Source: Candidatus Magasanikbacteria bacterium RIFOXYC2_FULL_40_16 (GTDB lineage Bacteria > Patescibacteriota > Patescibacteriia > Magasanikbacterales > UBA922). Taken from it: a stretch of DNA of 38,587 bases. Every line of letters begins with the position of its first letter. The stretch's first letter is position 1. Of the stretch, positions 17,822 to 25,892 are shown piece after piece. Under the pieces are notes generated by a model. The model saw nothing but the letters and a program-made list of their open reading frames with translations, was not told the DNA's origin and searched no databases. The stretch covers positions 1 to 38,587 of the forward strand of contig MFQY01000059.1 of assembly GCA_001783185.1 (NCBI GenBank). Reading direction: 5' to 3'. The position numbers were made by a program, and so were the translations under genes.

Positions 17822-18982
17822 ATGAAATGGTGCGCAAAATGCCTTTATCCAGAATCCTCGGCCGTGAAGCTTTCTTTTGATGAAAAAGGAGTTTGTAGCG
17901 GTTGTTCGGTGAATGAACAAAAAGCCGAGATTGATTGGGATAAGCGCGCGGAAATGTTAAAAGAAATAGTGGAAACCTACCGGTCAAAAGACGGCAGTAA
18001 TTATGATTGCATTATTCCGGTCAGCGGCGGCAAGGACAGCCATTATCAGACATATTATATGACTAAAAAGTTGGGACTTAAACCGCTTTTAGTCACATAT
18101 CACGGCAATAATTATTTGGAAGTTGGAGAAGAAAATTTAAAAAATATGAGGAATGTATTTGATGTTGATCATATGATTTTTTCTCCGAGCGTGGAAGTTT
18201 TAAAAAAGCTCAACCGAATATGTTTTAAATTGATGGGCGATATGAATTGGCACGCGCATGCCGGCATTTTTAGCACGCCGGTGCAAGTGGCCGTTAAATT
18301 CAATATCCCGCTGATTATTTGGGGTGAGCATGGCAGGCTTGATTTGGGCGGACAATATTCTTTGAACGATTTGGTGGAAATGACGGCCAGAGATATTTTG
18401 GAACATTGTAAGCGGGGATATGATTGGGATTCTATGACTGATGAGGGACTGAAAAAACTGGGTCGGCCGGAATTGTCCGAAGGGCTGACGGCTCGGGATT
18501 TGTTTTGTTATAAATATCCGGATATGCGCGACATCGCCAGGGTGGGAGTGCGCGGGCTTTATTTGGGCAACTATATTTCCTGGGATGCCAATAAACAGAC
18601 GAAGTTTGTCATTGATAATTATAATTTTAAAATTTCCGAGCAATCGTTTGACCGCACTTACAGAAAGATGTCTAATTTGGATGATATGCATGAGAATGGC
18701 ATTCACGATTATTTAAAATATATTAAATTCGGTTATGGCCGGGCGACCGACCACGCGTCCAAAGATATTCGTCTTGGCATTATGACCAGAGAAGAAGGAA
18801 TTGAAATGGTAAAAAAATATGATCATGTAAAACCGAGAGATTTGTACCGTTGGTTGGAATATGTGGGAATGAAGGAGGAAGAATTTGACCGCGTGTGCGA
18901 TACTTTCCGCGATCCGAAAGTTTGGCGAAAAAATGATAAAGGCGAATGGGAAAAAGATAATATGTGGGATGATAAAAAATAA
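17822..18982 (+). CDS. N-acetyl sugar amidotransferase, copy 1 (WbpG/PseA/LegG-associated type)
   Basis: This protein has 386 residues. The N-terminus has a four-cysteine zinc site (WCAKCLYPES and GVCSGCSVNE). It is followed by an ATP-pyrophosphatase PP-loop, IIPVSGGKDSHYQTYYMTKK, near residue 65. Further family features are LLVTYHGNNYLEVG, WHAHAGIFSTPVQVAVKF and IIWGEHGRLDLGGQ. The family adenylates an acetamido sugar and replaces the carbonyl oxygen with ammonia to give an acetamidino group, drawing ammonia from a HisH/HisF pair. HisH and HisF lie directly upstream and a second copy directly downstream. Which carbon or sugar it modifies is not visible. Confidence 0.88.
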   Translation: MKWCAKCLYPESSAVKLSFDEKGVCSGCSVNEQKAEIDWDKRAEMLKEIVETYRSKDGSNYDCIIPVSGGKDSHYQTYYMTKKLGLKPLLVTYHGNNYLEVGEENLKNMRNVFDVDHMIFSPSVEVLKKLNRICFKLMGDMNWHAHAGIFSTPVQVAVKFNIPLIIWGEHGRLDLGGQYSLNDLVEMTARDILEHCKRGYDWDSMTDEGLKKLGRPELSEGLTARDLFCYKYPDMRDIARVGVRGLYLGNYISWDANKQTKFVIDNYNFKISEQSFDRTYRKMSNLDDMHENGIHDYLKYIKFGYGRATDHASKDIRLGIMTREEGIEMVKKYDHVKPRDLYRWLEYVGMKEEEFDRVCDTFRDPKVWRKNDKGEWEKDNMWDDKK

Positions 18983-18989
18983 TATTTAT

Positions 18990-20153
18990 ATGAACCAAAG
19001 AATAATTAGCGATCCTAAGGATCTAAAACGTTGCAGTCACTGTGTGATGCCGGAGACGCAAGAATCCATCAGTTTCAACAAGGATGATGTTTGCAGCACC
19101 TGCGGGCAAATTGAAGTAAAACACAAGGTTGATTGGGAAGCGCGCGATAAAAAATTCAGAGAATTGCTGGCGCAATACAAAGGCAAAGGAAATTACGATT
19201 GTATTGTTCCTTTTAGCGGGGGTAAAGATTCCACTTTTACGGTTTGGAAATTGGTGGTTGATTATGGAATGAAACCGTTGGTGGTGCGTTTTAATCACCA
19301 TCTTTTGCGTCCAAAGGTATTGGAAAACGCGGAAAAAACGATTAAGCGTTTGGGTGTGGGTTTTTTGGATTTCAGAGCTGATTGGCAGTTGATAAAAAAA
19401 TTAATGCGCGTTTCTTTGGAAAGAAAAGGCGATATACTGTGGTATCAACACACCGGCATTTTTTCTTTCCCGATGCACGCGGCGATTAAATTTGATATTC
19501 CGTTGATTATTTGGGGTGAGCCATCGGCCGAGTATGACAGTTATCATGATTACGATGAAGAAGAAGAAATGGATGAGAAATCTTTTAATACTTATGTCAA
19601 TTTGGGAATAACCGCCGAAGATATGCTGGGTTTTCTTAACGACCCGAATATCACGATGCAGGATTTGTGGTGTTATAGTTATCCGAAACGGGCTGATTTA
19701 CAAAAACTTGGCTGTCGGTCAACTTTTCTCGGCAATTATATGCCGTGGGATGTTAAAAAACAGGTGGAGATTATAAAACGCGAATTGGATTGGGAAGGCG
19801 ACGAAGTGGAAGGCGTGCCTCCGGAATATAATTATGAAAAGATAGAAGATATGATGCAGGGCGTGCAGGATTATTTGAAGTTTATAAAACGCGGTTACGG
19901 CCGTATGAGCCATTTGGCCTCAATTGATATTCGCAATGGCCGCTTGACCAGGGAGCAGGCGATGAAAATGGTGGAAGAATGGGAAGGAAAAAGACCGGCG
20001 AGTTTGGATGTTTTATTGAAATGGCTGAATATGAGCGAGGATGAATTTTATAATATCGTAAAACCGCTGGCCGTCAGTCCCTGGCAACATGACCCAAATA
20101 AAACCGCCAAAGGCAAAGAGTTGTGGGATCAGCCTTTGTGGAATAAAGATTAG
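18990..20153 (+). CDS. N-acetyl sugar amidotransferase, copy 2
   Basis: This protein has 387 residues from the ATG at 18990, 7 bp after copy 1. It shares the same plan: zinc cysteines RCSHCVMPET and DVCSTCGQIE, PP-loop IVPFSGGKDSTFTVWKL near residue 73, WYQHTGIFSFPMHAAIKF and IIWGEPSAEYDSYHDYDEEE. The acidic insertion after IIWGEP (DYDEEEEMDEK) is absent from copy 1. Clear divergence, with different residues around the PP-loop and the IIWGE segment, suggests different substrates or positions rather than a recent duplication. It is followed after 13 bp by its own HisF-like gene, giving a palindromic-looking order HisF-1, amidotransferase 1, amidotransferase 2, HisF-2. Confidence 0.88.
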   Translation: MNQRIISDPKDLKRCSHCVMPETQESISFNKDDVCSTCGQIEVKHKVDWEARDKKFRELLAQYKGKGNYDCIVPFSGGKDSTFTVWKLVVDYGMKPLVVRFNHHLLRPKVLENAEKTIKRLGVGFLDFRADWQLIKKLMRVSLERKGDILWYQHTGIFSFPMHAAIKFDIPLIIWGEPSAEYDSYHDYDEEEEMDEKSFNTYVNLGITAEDMLGFLNDPNITMQDLWCYSYPKRADLQKLGCRSTFLGNYMPWDVKKQVEIIKRELDWEGDEVEGVPPEYNYEKIEDMMQGVQDYLKFIKRGYGRMSHLASIDIRNGRLTREQAMKMVEEWEGKRPASLDVLLKWLNMSEDEFYNIVKPLAVSPWQHDPNKTAKGKELWDQPLWNKD

Positions 20154-20166
20154 TCTAGAAATAATT

Positions 20167-20925
20167 ATGTTAAAATATCGCATAATTCCGATTTTACTTT
20201 TGAAAAACGGCCGGATGGTTAAAACCATTCGTTTCGGTTCTTATCGCGATGTTGGAGACCCGATTAAAACTGCCAAAATTTACGATGCTCAACGCGCCGA
20301 TGAATTGATTTTTTTGGATATAGAAGCCAGCCGGGAAAAACGCGGGACTTTAATTGATGTCGTGAGAGAAGTTTCTAAGGAATGTTTTATGCCGTTTGGC
20401 GTCGGCGGAGGAATAAGAGATTTGGAAGATATTCGTCTGCTTTTGCGTGGCGGAGCCGACAAAGTCGTCATTAATACGATAGCGGTGGAAGACCCTGATT
20501 TTATAACCAAAGCGGCGGAGAAGTTTGGTAGTTCAACGATTGTGGTTTCTATTGATGTGAGAAAAAATAAAGACGGCCGATATGAAGTTTTTACAAATGG
20601 CGCCGGCAAAGCGACCGGGCTTGACCCTGTGGATTGGGCCAAGATCGCTGTTGAACGGGGCGCGGGCGAAATAATCATTACTGACGCGGATCGCGACGGA
20701 ACAATGGAGGGATTGAATATTCCACTGATACGCTCGGTAGCCGATTCAGTGAATGTGCCGGTAATCGCGGTGGGCGGAGTGGCAAATTTACAGGATTTCC
20801 AAAATGCTTTTACGGAAGGCGGAGCGCAAGCGGTTGGCGCCGGCAGTATTTTTCATTTTACCGATCAAAGCATAATTAAAACACGCCGTTATTTGTTCAA
20901 TGAAGGAATAAATGTCAGGCGATAA
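20167..20925 (+). CDS. hisF: HisF-like cyclase subunit, copy 2
   Basis: This protein has 252 residues from the ATG at 20167. Barrel motifs are MLKYRIIPILLLKNGRMV, RADELIFLDIEASREK, FMPFGVGGGIRDLEDIRLLL, GADKVVINTIA, VVSIDVRKNKDG, GAGEIIITDADRDGTMEGLN and VIAVGGVANL. As in copy 1, the first catalytic Asp of histidine-pathway HisF is Leu (ILLL). The second Asp (SIDVRK) and the gate residues Arg5, Glu (DELIF), Lys (ADKVV) and Glu (AGEII) remain. It lies after amidotransferase copy 2 and before pseI. With no second HisH in the window, both HisF copies must share the single glutaminase or rely on one encoded elsewhere. Confidence 0.88.
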   Translation: MLKYRIIPILLLKNGRMVKTIRFGSYRDVGDPIKTAKIYDAQRADELIFLDIEASREKRGTLIDVVREVSKECFMPFGVGGGIRDLEDIRLLLRGGADKVVINTIAVEDPDFITKAAEKFGSSTIVVSIDVRKNKDGRYEVFTNGAGKATGLDPVDWAKIAVERGAGEIIITDADRDGTMEGLNIPLIRSVADSVNVPVIAVGGVANLQDFQNAFTEGGAQAVGAGSIFHFTDQSIIKTRRYLFNEGINVRR

Positions 20926-20934
20926 TTATTTTTT

Positions 20935-22011
20935 ATGGAATCGTTTATAATAAAGACACCAAAAGGAAACAGAAAAATCGGTCCGGGCGAGCCGTGTTTT
21001 ATCATCGCTGAGATGTCCGGCAATCATAATCACAGTTATGAAAAAGCGTTAAAGATAATTGACGCGGCGGTTGAAGCGGGAGTTGACGCGATTAAAATTC
21101 AGACATATACGGCGGACACCCTTACCATAGATTGCGATAAAGAATATTTTCAAGTAAAGGTAAATGACGCTTGGGCCGGTAATACACTATATAAATTGTA
21201 TGAGATGGCTTACACGCCGTGGGATTGGCAGCCGAAATTGAAAAAATACGCGGAAGAAAAAGGCGTTTTGCTTTTTTCCACGCCGTTTGATAATACGGCG
21301 GTCGATTTTTTGGAGGATATGGATATCAGCTTGTATAAAGTTGCTTCGTTTGAAACCGGGGATTTGGAACTTTTGCAAAAAATCGGCAGTACGAAAAAAC
21401 CAGTGATAATGTCGCGAGGTATGACCGGGTTAGAGGAGTTGGAATTAGCGATTAAGACCTTAAAAGATGCCGGCGCTCCGCAAGTGGCGGTATTGCATTG
21501 CGTCAGTTCATATCCGGCCACGCCCGAGCAAATGAATTTATCTATCATTCCGGATATTGCCAAGCGTTTTGAAATTATCTCCGGTTTATCAGACCATAGC
21601 ATGGACAGTTTGGGTGGAGTGGTGGTTCCGCTTATTTCCGTCGCTTTGGGCGCGTCAATTATTGAAAAGCATTTTACTTTAGACAGAAGCGAAGGCGGGC
21701 CGGACGCGGCTTTTTCTTTGGAACCAAAAGAAATGAAGCAGTTGGTTAAAGCTGTCCGCGACGCCGAAGCCGCGATTGGCCGGCCAAATTATGAAATCGG
21801 AAAAAAAGAAAGCGAGAATAAAGTTTTCAGACGCTCTATTTTTGTTATTAAAGATATAAAAGCGGGAGAAGAACTGACTAGGGAAAATATCAGGGTTATC
21901 CGTCCGGGGTATGGTTTGGAGCCAAAAGAATTGCCTGAAGTTTTGGGTAAAAAAGCAAAACAAAACATTGAGCGCGGAACGCCGCTATCTTGGGATTTGA
22001 TTGAGAACTAA
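20935..22011 (+). CDS. pseI: Pseudaminic acid synthase (NeuB family), PseI
   Basis: This protein has 358 residues. It condenses a 2,4-diacylamino-trideoxy hexose with phosphoenolpyruvate to give a nine-carbon nonulosonate. The barrel domain shows FIIAEMSGNHNHSYEKALKI, AIKIQTYTADTLTID, LLFSTPFDNTAVDFLE, VLHCVSSYPATPEQMNL, GLSDHSMDS and IIEKHFTLDRSEGGPDAAFS. The metal-binding His residues fall in the family positions, and the GPDAAFSLEP form is the PseI rather than the sialic acid synthase type. A C-terminal SAF/antifreeze-like domain runs from about residue 295 (RRSIFVIKDIKAGEELTREN). It stands in the centre of the operon. The true substrate may differ from pseudaminate precursor because PseC and PseG are not seen. 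Confidence 0.92.
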   Translation: MESFIIKTPKGNRKIGPGEPCFIIAEMSGNHNHSYEKALKIIDAAVEAGVDAIKIQTYTADTLTIDCDKEYFQVKVNDAWAGNTLYKLYEMAYTPWDWQPKLKKYAEEKGVLLFSTPFDNTAVDFLEDMDISLYKVASFETGDLELLQKIGSTKKPVIMSRGMTGLEELELAIKTLKDAGAPQVAVLHCVSSYPATPEQMNLSIIPDIAKRFEIISGLSDHSMDSLGGVVVPLISVALGASIIEKHFTLDRSEGGPDAAFSLEPKEMKQLVKAVRDAEAAIGRPNYEIGKKESENKVFRRSIFVIKDIKAGEELTRENIRVIRPGYGLEPKELPEVLGKKAKQNIERGTPLSWDLIEN

Positions 22012-22028
22012 AATCAAGAAATCAAATT

Positions 22029-22796
22029 ATGATTAAATACGGTTTAAAAATTTGGTCCAATAATATTGAACGATTTGATGAAATCGTTGAACGCCGCCGG
22101 CGCGGCGAGTTTGATTTTATTGAGGTCTACAGCAACAGCGATGTTGAACATAACTATGAAGATCTTAAAAAATTAAAAGATGTGCCGGTTTTGGGAATTC
22201 ATATTGGCAATTTAAACAGCGCCGGATTTCATAGTTTTTATTTGACTGAAAAACAAATCAAGCCGTGGCAAATGACAATTGATTTAGCGGATTTTTTTGA
22301 TGCGCCGAGAATTATTGTTCATCCCGCCGTGGAACACACGGAAGAAACATTTTGGGAGAATTTAGAGAAAATAAATGACGACAGAATTATCATTGAGAGT
22401 ATGCCCGCCATTAGTCCGTTAGGCGGGGGTGTGCGGAGATTCGGCGTTTCTTTTGAAGATTTAAAAAAAATAAGAGCCAAAAAAGAAATTTGTTTGGATA
22501 TTATAAAATTTATAAAGGCCTGTGCTTATCATAAAGTTGATTATAAAGATTATATTGAAAAAGCTTTGGATGAATTAAAACCGGTATATTTTCATATTTC
22601 CGGCGGTGATTATGATTCGCCGATTGATCAGCACGATAATATTTGGGATGGGAATTGCGATTGGAAATGGATAAGAGAAACTCTTGAAGAATATTCAAAA
22701 GAAAAAGATATATATTTGGTTTTTGAAACGCCGAAAGTTGGAGAGGATTTGAATAATGATATAAAAAATATAAATTATTTTAAAACTCATATTTAA
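22029..22796 (+). CDS. TIM-barrel sugar isomerase/epimerase (xylose-isomerase-like, AP endonuclease 2 fold)
   Basis: This protein has 255 residues. The pattern of metal ligands expected for the sugar phosphate isomerase/epimerase family is visible: GIHIGNLNS, IIVHPAVEHTEETF, IIIESMPAISPLGGG with a Glu, ICLDIIKFIKAC with an Asp, YFHISGGDYDSPIDQHD with His, and LVFETPK with a C-terminal Glu. These enzymes bind a divalent metal and isomerise or epimerise sugars through an enediolate or keto intermediate. It lies 17 bp after pseI. A job in making the hexose precursor for PseI, or in adjusting a stereocentre, is inferred. No specific named enzyme was recognised. Confidence 0.75.
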   Translation: MIKYGLKIWSNNIERFDEIVERRRRGEFDFIEVYSNSDVEHNYEDLKKLKDVPVLGIHIGNLNSAGFHSFYLTEKQIKPWQMTIDLADFFDAPRIIVHPAVEHTEETFWENLEKINDDRIIIESMPAISPLGGGVRRFGVSFEDLKKIRAKKEICLDIIKFIKACAYHKVDYKDYIEKALDELKPVYFHISGGDYDSPIDQHDNIWDGNCDWKWIRETLEEYSKEKDIYLVFETPKVGEDLNNDIKNINYFKTHI

Positions 22797-22875
22797 AATT
22801 ACTTTATTGTTGGATAATTCGGAAAGTTGGTATTTTAAATATGCCGAAGAAGTAAAAGGGGGGGAGAATAAAAAT

Positions 22876-23964
22876 ATGAAATTATTTGATAAAGACAATT
22901 TTTCACAACCGGAAGTTTCTGCCGGTAAGGCCGAAATCGCCAATGAACTTGTTTTGGATATTTTACAAAAATATTTTGCTGATTGCGAGATAAAGGAAAT
23001 TGTGAAGATAGGGGAAACAGCCCGACATTCGGAAAATTATAAAATCAGCGCGCTTTGCGCGGACGAGGAGAAAATTTTATTGCTCCGCAAGCATTTGACT
23101 TTGGAACCGGCGCAAATTGAATTTTATGGCCGGCTGGCGGAAGAGATAAATATGACCGGCGCGCCGGTCAGCGTTCCGCTGAAGACAGTGGATAAAGAAT
23201 TTTTAGTAAGAACCGAAGACGGCATTTTTCAAGTATTTGATTTTATAGACGGGAATTATTTTTTTCCGGACGAAGAGGCGTTTCGCGGCGCGGCCGAAGC
23301 GCTGGCTCAATTGCATATTTCATTTGATAAACTTGATGAACAGTGGCGGAAAGAGGTTGAAATTTTAAGCGGGCGGGGCGATATTTATTTTAATGTTATA
23401 AAAGAATACAGCGTTGAAGATTTTAAAGAGATTGAATCAATTATCGCGCGGAAGGACAATCAATCCGAAATTGACAGAGAAATTTTGGAGAGGATGCCGT
23501 CTTTGGTTGAAGCGGTATTGGAACAAAAAAAATATGAGAAGGGTATTGCCGGTTTACCTAAACAGATTATTCATTCCGATATGCATCCGCATAATTTACT
23601 TGTTAAAGAAAACCAAATAAAAGCGATTTTGGATTTGGGCGGGATGAGGGTAAGTCAGATAGCCAGGGATGTCGCTTTTGCCATTCATCGGTTAGGCAGA
23701 CAGTTCTTCGCGCAAAATATTTTGGATGTAAATAAAGAAGAAGGAAAAAGACTGGTTGGTTTGTTTATAAAAGAATATGAGCGCGTTTGGCCGCTTAGTT
23801 CGGAAGAAAAAGAATTGATGCCGATTTTGATTAAAGATGAATTTATTAGAAAGATTTTATTTGTGCTTAAGGGTGTTTATAAAGATAACAATCATGCTTG
23901 GGCGGATAATTTGCCGAAGTTCCTTGTAGCTATTGACGAAATCAACTTTTTATGGCTTAGTTAA
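22876..23964 (+). CDS. APH-fold small-molecule kinase, probable sugar kinase
   Basis: This protein has 362 residues. The ATG at 22876 is chosen because a strong purine-rich site (AAAGGGGGGGAG) stands just before it; a TTG at 22807 would add 23 residues. The aminoglycoside-phosphotransferase fold shows ENYKISALCADEEKILLLRK for the N-lobe, the catalytic loop IIHSDMHPHNLLV (Asp near 235) and the metal-binding AILDLGGM (Asp near 252). Relatives phosphorylate sugars such as N-acetylhexosamine at C1, homoserine or aminoglycosides. Inside a sugar operon a sugar kinase role is much more likely than antibiotic resistance. It may act together with the HAD phosphatase three genes downstream. Confidence 0.8.
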   Translation: MKLFDKDNFSQPEVSAGKAEIANELVLDILQKYFADCEIKEIVKIGETARHSENYKISALCADEEKILLLRKHLTLEPAQIEFYGRLAEEINMTGAPVSVPLKTVDKEFLVRTEDGIFQVFDFIDGNYFFPDEEAFRGAAEALAQLHISFDKLDEQWRKEVEILSGRGDIYFNVIKEYSVEDFKEIESIIARKDNQSEIDREILERMPSLVEAVLEQKKYEKGIAGLPKQIIHSDMHPHNLLVKENQIKAILDLGGMRVSQIARDVAFAIHRLGRQFFAQNILDVNKEEGKRLVGLFIKEYERVWPLSSEEKELMPILIKDEFIRKILFVLKGVYKDNNHAWADNLPKFLVAIDEINFLWLS

Positions 23965-23983
23965 CAGTATAAATAATCATTTT

Positions 23984-25264
23984 ATGAATAAAAAAGAACA
24001 ATTAAAAGAGATAATGAAATATATCCCTTCCGGAGCGCAAACCTTGAGCAAGAACCCGACGCAATATGTGGTCGGAGTTACTCCGTTGACCATTGCTAAG
24101 GCTAAGGGGGTATATTTGTGGGATGAAGAAGGAAATAAATATCTGGATACTTTATTGGCTTTGGGGCCGATGATTTTTGGTTATGCCAACGAAAGAATTG
24201 ACAACGCGGTCAAGGCGCAAATTGACAAGGGCACGATTTTTTCTCTGCCATCGGAACATGAACTTGTTTTAGCCAAGCTTTTGCGGGAGGTAGTCCCGTG
24301 CGCGGAGATGAGTCGGTTTGTGATGGACGGCAACGAAGCCACTACCGGGGCGGTGCGTTTGGCGCGCCAGATTACCGGTCGGGACCATGTCGCCAAATGC
24401 GGTTATCACGGTTTTCAGGATTGGAGCATTTGCACGAAAAGCGGTCGGAACAGCGGAGTGCCTGAAGTGTTCAAAACTTTGACGCATGATTTTAAATACA
24501 ATGATATTGAGTCGCTGGAAAAGATTTTTAGCGATTACCCGGATAAAATTGCCGCGGTGATTTTAGAACCGGTTTCTTCTGAACCCCCGACAAATGATTT
24601 CTTGCAAAAAGTTCAGGAGACGGCGAAGAAACACGGCGCTTTGCTTATTTTTGATGAAATGGTGACCGGATTTCGCTGGGCGTTGGGCGGAGCGCAGGAG
24701 TATTTTAAGGTTACGCCGGACTTGGCTTGTTTCAGCAAAGCGGTTTCCAATGGCTATCCGCTGTCAATAATTTCCGGCAAGGAAGAATATATGAAGCGCA
24801 TGGATGAGATTTTTGTTTCTATGACTTTTGCCGGTTTTACTTTGGGGCTGGTGGCCGCGATTGAAACAATCAAGATGATGAGAGAATTCGGCGATGTGCA
24901 TGAACATATCCATAAATTGGGCGAAAGTCTGATAAACGGCGGTAATGAAATCGCCACGCAAAATAATCTACCAATTAAATTCAGCGGATATGGTCCGCAT
25001 CCGGTTATGACAATTAAAATAGAAGATGATTATACCAATCGTTTGTTAAAATCGTTTATTTATCAGGAAATGAATAAGGTCGGCATATTGTTTAGCGCTT
25101 CTATGATGGTGGGCTACGCGCATCAACAAGAACATATTGATTTTATTTTGCGAGAATTTAAAAAAATATGCGAGCAGTTGGCCGGGATTGAGGATTATAA
25201 AAAACTGGAAGCCAAGCTTGAGGGCGATGTGGCCGCTCCGCGCGCGGTAAGGATTGTTCAATAA
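23984..25264 (+). CDS. Class III PLP aminotransferase, glutamate-1-semialdehyde-aminomutase-like
   Basis: This protein has 426 residues from the ATG at 23984. It has the GSAM-like pattern YIPSGAQTLSKNP and VYLWDEEGNKYLD near the N-terminus. FVMDGNEATTGAVRLARQ follows for cofactor phosphate binding, then LLIFDEMVTGFRWALGG with the PLP-pyridine Asp, and CFSKAVSNGYPLS with the Schiff-base Lys252. Such enzymes occur in nonulosonate-type clusters together with an SpsF-like nucleotidyltransferase, but their reactions are mostly uncharacterised. It differs entirely from PseC, which is a DegT/DnrJ/EryC1-fold enzyme. It may amino-modify a keto-sugar or the nonulosonate chain; this is inference. A housekeeping role in haem synthesis is unlikely given the setting. 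Confidence 0.85.
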   Translation: MNKKEQLKEIMKYIPSGAQTLSKNPTQYVVGVTPLTIAKAKGVYLWDEEGNKYLDTLLALGPMIFGYANERIDNAVKAQIDKGTIFSLPSEHELVLAKLLREVVPCAEMSRFVMDGNEATTGAVRLARQITGRDHVAKCGYHGFQDWSICTKSGRNSGVPEVFKTLTHDFKYNDIESLEKIFSDYPDKIAAVILEPVSSEPPTNDFLQKVQETAKKHGALLIFDEMVTGFRWALGGAQEYFKVTPDLACFSKAVSNGYPLSIISGKEEYMKRMDEIFVSMTFAGFTLGLVAAIETIKMMREFGDVHEHIHKLGESLINGGNEIATQNNLPIKFSGYGPHPVMTIKIEDDYTNRLLKSFIYQEMNKVGILFSASMMVGYAHQQEHIDFILREFKKICEQLAGIEDYKKLEAKLEGDVAAPRAVRIVQ

Positions 25265-25274
25265 TATATATAGT

Positions 25275-25892
25275 ATGGAAAATAATATAAAAGCGATAAT
25301 ATTTGACTGGGGCGGGGTGTGCTGTTCGGAAGGCGAGCCGTTCGCTTCATTGGAATTGCAGGAAAAAATCGGCAAGCATCCGAATGATATCGCCGATGAT
25401 ATTAAAGATTTGTATTTTGATTTTTACCGCGGTAAATATTCTGAAGATGAATTTTGGAACGCGGTTATCAGTCATTTTAATTTGGAAAAAACAGATGGCT
25501 TGAATCCGGCCAGTCTAAGCGCGGCTTATCTTAATTCTTATGAACCGTGGCCGGATATTTTGGATGTGGCGAAAAAATTGCAAGCCAAATATAAAGTGGG
25601 GTTGCTGTCGGATTTGACAAAGGTGATGCGCGACCATATCAAAAAAGAGCATAATATTTCCGAGTATTTTCCGGTCGCGGTATATAGTTGCGATGATGAC
25701 GCCGGCAGGCTTAAAACGGATGGGCCGGAATTGTTTAATCTTATTTTGGGGAAAATGGCGGTTTTGCCGGAGGAGTGTTTGTTTATTGATAATTCCAAAA
25801 GTAAAATTGAAGCGGCAAAGAATGCCGGATTAAATACAATGCTGTTTGATAATAAAGAACAATTTTTTAAAGATATAGAAAAATATGAATAA
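25275..25892 (+). CDS. HAD-superfamily phosphatase (subfamily IA)
   Basis: This protein has 205 residues from the ATG at 25275. Motif I is AIIFDWGGVCCSEG (nucleophile Asp11), the DxGGV form seen in the YihX/ACAD10-like branch rather than the usual DxD. Motif II is KVGLLSDLTKVM. The motif III Lys lies around AGRLKTDGPELF, and motif IV is CLFIDNSKSKIEAAKNAG. A helical cap fits between motifs I and II. It probably dephosphorylates a sugar phosphate made by the pathway, perhaps the product of the upstream APH-fold kinase or a nonulosonate-9-phosphate-like intermediate. The stop overlaps the next gene by eight bases. Confidence 0.82.
   Translation: MENNIKAIIFDWGGVCCSEGEPFASLELQEKIGKHPNDIADDIKDLYFDFYRGKYSEDEFWNAVISHFNLEKTDGLNPASLSAAYLNSYEPWPDILDVAKKLQAKYKVGLLSDLTKVMRDHIKKEHNISEYFPVAVYSCDDDAGRLKTDGPELFNLILGKMAVLPEECLFIDNSKSKIEAAKNAGLNTMLFDNKEQFFKDIEKYE

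Noticed and set aside
22876-23964. Aminoglycoside resistance phosphotransferase
   Set aside because: The fold is shared with many sugar and amino-alcohol kinases, and the gene is embedded in a sugar operon with no mobile resistance context.
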